Shown: positions 57,413-64,000 of the stretch, one piece after another
Layout of the letters: each line of letters opens with the position of its first letter
Numbering within the stretch: position 1 is the first letter of the stretch
Assembly (NCBI RefSeq): GCF_907164915.1
Contig: NC_061870.1
Coordinates: 727,501-791,500 of the forward strand
Reading direction: 5' to 3'
Origin: Impatiens glandulifera
Lineage: Eukaryota > Streptophyta > Magnoliopsida > Ericales > Balsaminaceae
Length of the DNA: 64,000 nt
The notes under the pieces: model-generated
Told to the model about the DNA's origin: nothing
Database searches by the model: none
The model's input: only the letters and a program-made list of their open reading frames with translations
Program-made: the position numbers and the translations under genes

Positions 57413-58282
57413 CAAATTGATCTGTCCAAGAGGGAAGGCGTGCAAGCCTCTTGATCATTACCAGGAGAGAGAAAATATGACCGTTGTGTCCTCTCAGCTA
57501 TAAAAGGAAGACGAGACGTCTTCATTTGATGCAGTGATCAAGCAAGAAAAACATCAAACACATCTTTTTAAGAAAATCATTAAGTTAGAGAGATAAAGTC
57601 ATATATTCCAAAAACCGGTTTGCCTAAAACCGGAAACTTTTTTGTGTGTTGTTGTGTTGAGTTGTTGTATTGCATCAAAGTGTGAGTTTGGTGTAACCGG
57701 CGAGTAGCGAAGTTGGGCTCGACCGGCAGTATTGTTGTAACTCTAAAGAGTTAGTGGAGATCCTTCTCATAACCTGAGAAGAAGGGGTGACGTAGGAGGG
57801 TTTGCTCCGAACATCCATAAACAAATCTCTTGTCTCGTGTCCTTTCCTTTGCTTTCATTTCTTGTTTACTTAACCTTAACCTCAAAACCAATCATACTCC
57901 TAAAACCGGTCACTCATATCCATAAAACCTACTCCTTCTAAAACATCATCTAAAAGTCGCATTCGTTGCTTCAACCTGAAACAGACATTTCCGCCCTTGA
58001 ACCCGGTTCAAGAGTCTGTGACAGGTTGTGCAGTGCTGAGAAAGGTTTTAGTCTCTAACCGGACTATCACCAAAGAGTTGTGTGTTGTGTAAGCGGCCAC
58101 CCTTCCCTGAAACCGGAAAACACCCCGGTCCTCCAAGGGCGTCCCCGATCCTAACAAGTGATAGAAAAATTAAGTAGATTAATTTTAAATCGGTTAGAAA
58201 ATAATTGTTATAACTTATGAAAAATATATGTTAAACCGCTAAGTTATATCAAGTATATTAATTAGTTTAAATATAACAAGAT

Positions 58283-58354
58283 GTTGTTGTAGCGTAGTGG
58301 TTAACACCTCTGCTTGTCACACAGGTGACCAGGGATCAAATCCCACTGGCTGCA
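58283..58354 (+). repeat. tRNA-Asp-like sequence with Pol III boxes, copy 2
   Basis: Duplicate of 56390-56461 with one difference in the anticodon arm (CTGCTTGTCAC). A and B boxes are unchanged. Confidence 0.7.
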
Positions 58355-58570
58355 AATAATATTTGAAGTTTTGCTATTTCAGGGAAATTGAGCAAAATCC
58401 ATTCGGTTTGAAGTATATATATCGTTCGGTTATTTGACTTCGGTTTGAAGTAAAAGCAACCGGTTTGGCCAAGAAGTTCAGTCAACCGGTTGGTCAACTG
58501 GAGTTCAGACTTCGGTCGTAGTAAAAGCAACCGGTTCATCCAAGAAGTTCAGTCAAACCGGATCGGTCAA

Positions 58571-58914
58571 CCGCCATTAAATGCAGCCGCTCAATCATAA
58601 ATGCTCCGGTTGATTAAATGCAGCCGCTCAATAATAAATGTTCCGGTTATAAAGTCAGCCACTCAATAATAAATGTTCCGGTTATTAAATGAGCCGCTCC
58701 AGTCATAAATGTTCCGGTTGATTAACTGCAGCCGCTCAGTCATAAATGTTCCGGTTGATTACCTGCAGCCGCTCAGTCATAAATGTTCCGGTTGATTAAC
58801 TGCAGCCGCTCAGTCATAAATGTTCCGGTTGATTAACTGCAGCCGCTCAATCATAAATGTTCCGGTTGATTAACTGCAGCCGCTCAGTCATAAATGTTCT
58901 GATTGATTAAATGC
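58571..58914. repeat. 37-bp minisatellite, array 2
   Basis: About nine units. Two more units than array 1 account for most of the length difference between the two tandem copies. Confidence 0.85.
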
Positions 58915-58916
58915 TT

Positions 58917-59273
58917 CAGGCATGCTTGTCCAAATCCAGAAGCAATCTCCAGGCAGCAGGTAGCTGTCAGGCATGCTTGTCCAAATCCAAAAGCAATCTC
59001 CAGGCAGCAGGTAGTTGTCAGGCATGCTTGTCCAAATCCAGAAGCAATCTCCAGGCAGCAGGTAGCTGTCAGGCATGCTTGTCCAAATCCAGAAGCAATC
59101 TCCAGGCAGCAGGTAGCTGTCAGGCATGCTTGTCCAAATCCAGAAGCAATCTCCAGGCAACAGGTAGTTGTCAGGCATGCTTGTCCAAATCCAGAAGCAA
59201 TCTCCAGGCAGCAGGTAGCTGTCAGGCATGCTTGTCCAAATCCAGAAGCAATCTCCAGGCAGCAGGTGGCTGT
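58917..59273. repeat. 51-bp minisatellite, array 2
   Basis: Seven full units, stop-free through long frames on both strands (up to 175 codons). These frames are not believed to be genes. Confidence 0.92.
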
Positions 59274-60135
59274 CAGGCGGCCGGCTAAGAGCTGCCATGT
59301 GTCCAAAATGCAAACCGGCTAAGTGCATGTCTGCCATGTGTCCAACATGCAAACCGGCTAAAGCGCATGTCTGCCATGTGTCCAAATTGATCTGTCCAAG
59401 AGGGAAGGCGTGCAAGCCTCTTGATCATTACCAGGAGAGAGAAAATATGACCGTTGTGTCCTCTCAGCTATAAAAGGAAGACGAGACGTCTTCATTTGAT
59501 GCAGTGATCAAGCAAGAAAAACATCAAACACATCTTTTTAAGAAAATCATTAAGTTAGAGAGATAAAGTCATATATTCCAAAAACCGGTTTGCCTAAAAC
59601 CGGAAGCTTTTTTGTGTGTTGTTGTGTTGAGTTGTTGTATTGCATCAAAGTGTGAGTTTGGTGTAACCGGCGAGTAGCGAAGTTGGGCTCGACCGACAGT
59701 ATTGTTGTAACTCTAAAGAGTTAGTGGAGATCCTTCTCATAACCTGAGAAGAAGGGGTAACGTAGGAGGGTTTGCTCCGAACATCCATAAACAAATCTCT
59801 TGTCTCGTGTCCTTTCCTTTGCTTTCATTTCTTGTTTACTTAACCTTAACCTCAAAACCAATCATACTCCTAAAACCGGTCACTCATATCCATAAAACCT
59901 ACTCCTTCTAAAACATCATCTAAAAGTCGCATTCGTTGCTTCAACCTGAAACAGACATTTCCGCCCTTGAACCCGGTTCAAGAGTCTGTGACAGGTTGTG
60001 CAGTGCTGAGAAAGGTTTTAGTCTCTAACCGGACTATCACCAAAGAGTTGTGTGTTGTGTAAGCGGCCACCCTTTCCTGAAACCGGAAAACACCCCGGTC
60101 CTCCAAGGGCGTCCCCGATCCTAACAGTATTCAGG

Positions 60136-61379
60136 TGACTTTGATGCTGCTTTCTTGTACCCATAAGCTGCTTATAGAAATCAATAACCAGATCTTGGAC
60201 ACCCTTTTGACCCTGAACATATTCACCATTATCATTCTTCAGCCTGTACACATTGTTTCTCATGTTTCTAGCCTTGCATTTTCTGTAGAAGAAATCTGTG
60301 TTTTTGTCACCCAACGAAAGCCAGCTCTGTCTTGATTTCTGTCTAACAAATTTCTCTTCAAGTAGACTCAGCTTCCTGAAGTTTTCAAACGCATATCTTT
60401 CTGTTTCATTGAGTTATTCATCACTATCATCCCTTAATAACTTTTTCTGAACCTCTTTCAGTTCTTCTCTAGCAGCCAGAACTCTATTGGAGATATTGCT
60501 GAACTTCTTCTTGTCAAAGCTTTGGAGATGATTCTTCAGGAGCTTAAGCTTCTCAGAAACCCTGTACATGTTGGAACCTCTAACATCTGTTGACCATACG
60601 CTTTCGAGGATACCCTTGAATTTATCGTTATCCATCCAAAAATTGAAAAATTTAAAGGGCCTTTTGAACTTTTCTTCCTTTTCCCAGAACAATTTAATCG
60701 GGTAGTGATCAGATATACCCGGATTCAAAACATGAAGTTGACTTCCCGGAAATTGGTTAATCCAATTCTCATTTACCAGACATCTGTCAATTCTACTTTT
60801 TCTAATTTGTTCATTCCCTCTCGTAGAAGACCAAGTGAAGAAGTTCCCAGAATTGGTAGGCTCGATACAACCCATATCTCTGATGCAGTCATTAAATTCA
60901 ATCATATCCCGAGTAATTTCAGATTCTGGGCTACGATCAGATTCGTTTCTAGTTACGTTGTAATCACCGAGGACAGCCCAAGATTTAACAATACTGATCC
61001 AGTTTCTAAGACAATTCCAGAGGAGTCTTCTTTCCGTGCTTGAGTTGCTACCATAGATAATAGCAAGATTAAACACGATTCTTGTGATTCTGTCTTTGAC
61101 CTCCACTAGGATTGCTTGATCATTCGAAAAAAGAATCATCACCTCAACAACTTTGTTATCCCAAATAACCCAGATTCTGCCCGTTTTGTCATTTGAGTTA
61201 TGAATGATTTCCCAGCTACTATCAATACACAGTTTGCTAACCTTCTCAACGTTCCGACTTTTGACTTTTGTCTCAAGAATACCCATAATAGTGATCTTCT
61301 GATTCTCAATGATCCTCATAATTTCTTTACATTTTAGAGGGTCATTTAGTCCCCTCATGTTCCATGTCACTATATTCAT
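60136..61379 (-). pseudogene. LINE ORF2, endonuclease part
   Basis: The start MNIVTWNMRGLNDPL (61379) opens an APE-type endonuclease with GILETKVKSR, IYGSNSS, GDYNVTRNES, SRIDRCLVN and SDHYPIKLFW. The catalytic residues of the family (N, E, D-N, D-H) are in place. A TAA at 60414-60416 breaks the frame after SDE, where the plus-strand LINE has Gln. Coding then continues to the insertion point near 60136. Its ATG overlaps the ORF1 stop as ATGA. Confidence 0.88.
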
Positions 61380-63973
61380 GAATGAATATAAGTGTTGGGT
61401 TCCTGACTTTCCAGACTGTCCTGGACCTCTTCATCAGAGAAATCATAAGCATCACTTGCCTCACTATCCTCAATGGAAACAGTTTGATTACATGGAATAC
61501 TATTGCCATTGAGTGAGGGTTGCCTCATGTAGATCTCATCTTCTCCCGTGATAGATTTAGTAGCTTCTGGATCCAGGATCTTTCTGCTTTGTCTTCGATT
61601 TTCATCTTGTTCTGCTTTAGTAGATCTTTTCTGACTTTGAACCTCTTCACTACTAGATTCATGTTTGTTATCGGTTTTTATTCTCCCTACTTCAGAATTA
61701 AGGCTCACTGCCTTATTCAAGACCAAATTGTCTTCTTCTGCACTTGATCTTTTGATTTCACAAAACCCAAGATTTCCCAGTCCATTTTCAAGAGCTTCTT
61801 TATTACTTATTCTAAGATTCTCCTGTTCATCATCTCGAAAGGTGGCTCTGAGCCCAAGGGTCAGGTCATTTCGAATTTTGATGACATTGTTTTTTAGGTT
61901 CCTGCTTGCATTCATAGAACTGTGAAGAGTAGACTCACGACCTATTGGAGTGCCTTCAGATCCAATTTTGCTTGTTTCATATGGGCCAAGTATTCCCCGT
62001 CCCATAGATCTTTGAATTTCAGAAACTTTGGAACTAGGACATGTAGTTACATCAAGACCAGTTCTTTGATCAGTATTGGGATCGGTGGAGTTAGGACCAA
62101 CAATAGTATCATCCACAATAATAGGACTTGTGCCAGTATTTGGACCAATATAGTCGGGATCAGCAATGATTGCATATTTTTCATCAGGACCTGTAGTAGC
62201 AAGTCCGGTAGCTTGAGTAGTTTCATGATCAACAAGTCCAAGACCAGACTTAATATGGTCAATATGGCTAGGAATAGTAGCTTTATGAGAAGCTCTAGGA
62301 CCGGTGTGTCTATGTCCAGCTTTATCAGGACCGATACCCTGACCAGGACTGACATTTTGAACAGGACCTATTCTTGAGAAAACAGAATCCCTAGGACCGG
62401 TGTCCTGAACATGACCAATATGATCAACGTTAGTAGGGCCAGCTTGTACCCTTACCCACTTCATTCTTTTTCCTATCTTCTTCCTTACCCTTATCTGTTC
62501 TTGCTTTTGGTTGCCCATCTTATCATCCTTAGTGCGTTCATTCTTGTTAAGTTCAGACCTGTTCACATTTCTCTCAACCTGAGCCTGGTTAGAGTCATTG
62601 ATATCGCTTACTTGAGTGTTGTTATTGGCCTTCGATTTTAGATTATTATTGACTGGACATTTATTCGTAGCGTGTGTGAAAGTGTTACACCATATACATC
62701 GATTTGGTTTCCATTCATATTGTACTCCAATGTCAAATACATTTCCCAGTCTATCTTTAAGTTCAAGCTTGATTGGAAGAGAGCTACTTGGATGGATTTC
62801 GACACTAACTCTGACCATAGATGCACGCTCATAACCTTCCATTGCTGGGTCAAACATAAGTGGTTTGCCTATAATGCTTGAAATATAGGCCAGGCCCATC
62901 GGGTTGCACATGTGTGGTGGAACATTCTTGAGATTTACCCAGATTTGTTCAAGTTTAGGCGGTCTATGATTAGTATTAAGTTCCTCGCTCCACTTGTACA
63001 ACTTGAATCTTTTTACCCTGATAAAAGTATATTCGCTCTCTATGATCGACTTTATTTCGCTTCCATTCCTGAAGGATAGAAAGTAGAATCCGTGATCATT
63101 GATTGTGATCCTCTCTAGACTAGAGGATTCCCACTGACCCATCAACGTTCTTTTAACCTCAGCAAATGGTGCTTTCATGTTGCCCATAAAATGACCAACT
63201 ATGACCAACTCCCATGCCTAGACACATTTTTCTTCAATTTCGGGTGGGAGCTCAAATCGGTGAGGATGATCAAGTGTAATTACCTTTGGGAATAAGGTGT
63301 CTATCTAGAATTTTCCCTTTTCTGGATCGCTCATGGCATTTCCATTCCACACCTTTCCTTCTTGCCAAGTTTTATTTGGGTTGCTCATGATAGTGTACAC
63401 CTTTGTTTTATTACATTTCGAAATTTCCTTCATGGCGTCAACCGTCCACTTGATCACTTCATCATATTGGTCTTTGTTGAAGAGATTCCAATTCTTTAGA
63501 TAGTGACTTTTGAACTGAGCATTCAACTGATCATTTCTTTCTTGGGGCATCGTAATCTCTTGTTTATTAATTTGGAAAAATAGCTTCTTCATCTGGTTTC
63601 TCAATCCTGCAAAATTTGCTATTTCGTTTTTCCTCATTGACCACATTGGACCAGCAGTAAGATCCTTGTTATCAGCCTGAGTATTTTCTTTGCCAGGAAT
63701 TGCAGCAGTAGGAGGAGCTGAGGAGGTGACTATTTCAGGGATGCTATCTTTCCTGACTTGTTTGTTCTTTTCGGCCCATCTAACCCTTATATTTCCCACA
63801 AAACCGTTGCCTTCAATTGTTCCGATCTCCTTTAGAATGTCCCCTTTAGTGCTCTTCTCTTGTGTATCAGTTTTCCTCTTTTGAATACTATCAATTGGCA
63901 TTTCAGGATCCAGATTAACGAGTGGAGATAATGCACCCAGGTTCAATATCTCAGGGTTAGCCTCGGGTGTCAC
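61376..63973 (-). pseudogene. LINE ORF1 (Gag-like nucleic-acid-binding protein)
   Basis: One frame runs through 63973-61376 with two TAG stops, at 63305-63307 and near 63218. The downstream 610-codon frame (from 63208) has a DUF4283-like domain (GQWESSSLERITINDHG, YTFIRVKRFKLYKW, WVNLKNVPPHMC) and a zinc knuckle CIWCNTFTHATNKC (about residues 175-190), then a long hydrophilic tail rich in TGP repeats and S/E/K. The N-terminal 222 codons (63973-63305) are charged. ORF1 of plant L1 elements coats the RNA, which is family knowledge. The upstream start lies at or beyond the window edge. Confidence 0.82.
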
Positions 63974-64000
63974 AGTTTCCTTGGGATTTACTTCAGCATT

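Larger units (their letters stand above)
55524..60126 (+). mobile_element. Tandem LTR-like array inserted in the LINE
   Basis: Three copies of an LTR-like module of about 740 bp (55524-56263, about 57410-58156, about 59380-60126) alternate with two spacers of 1.15-1.22 kb. Each module has a TATA box (CTATAAAAGG near 55612, 57499, 59469) and ends CGATCCTAACA. The last 650 bp resembles R-U5 of the Sire LTR family in the opposite orientation. The LINE sequence GTATTCAGG(TG) is repeated on both sides (55515-55523 and 60127-60135). The period of the array is 1893 bp, then 1970 bp. No gag or pol is present, so it is non-autonomous. Confidence 0.75.

Noticed and set aside
56917..57445. Long ORFs (up to 139 residues, rich in LLPGDCFW or CLEIASGFGQ repeats) on both strands
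   Set aside because: They are frames through the 51-bp minisatellite, whose length is a multiple of three. Open frames on both strands and no homology outside the repeat show that they are artefacts. The same applies to 58884-59415.

Overview
The window looks like nuclear DNA from a eudicot plant, probably an asterid. I place it by gene families only. It has long AT-rich intergenic stretches, spliced genes with GT..AG borders, plant-type LTR and LINE retrotransposons, and CACTA remnants. Almost everything recognisable is mobile DNA or its debris. I found no gene that is clearly intact, ordinary and single-copy.

1-14 kb: The left edge holds a partial Sire-type element on the minus strand (1-3243), with one intact accessory ORF and a duplicated LTR. 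A second truncated copy of the same LTR family lies at 4272-5715. At 5.9-9.7 kb a decayed L1-type LINE on the plus strand sits inside an older LINE relic. A Ty3/Gypsy integrase relic follows at 10.4-11.0 kb, then AT-rich DNA.

12769-26360: A complete but decayed 13.6-kb Copia element of the Sire (Maximus-like) type lies on the minus strand. It is bounded by TGTTAG/CTAACA LTR ends and a perfect 5-bp target duplication, GTAAT. Reading along the minus strand it has a damaged 5' LTR, gag, pol, and then an unusual cargo: three related genes in a row (here a, b and c), each with its own TATA box. Gene c carries a long coiled-coil extension. This cargo occupies the position of the env-like region of Sire elements and is the most interesting part of the window.

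26.7-53 kb: A tandem family of RING-H2 ubiquitin-ligase-like genes, all on the minus strand, is present as three decayed copies (A, B, C) with duplicated flanks and TA microsatellites at matching positions. Between and inside them lie a GC-rich minisatellite (30.0-30.5 kb), a CACTA relic (32.6-34.2 kb), a Tnt1-like Copia element with TSD ACTTT inserted in copy B (36834-41585), a Copia integrase relic (45.5-45.8 kb), and a multi-exon Ulp1-protease-like gene (45.9-48.6 kb) with a hairpin-repeat upstream region.

53-64 kb: A fairly young L1-type LINE on the minus strand has inserted at the promoter of RING copy C. Its ORF2 is interrupted by a 4.6-kb tandem array of LTR-like units (55524-60126) that contain three kinds of minisatellite and a tRNA-Asp-like Pol III promoter. 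The LINE runs off the right edge.
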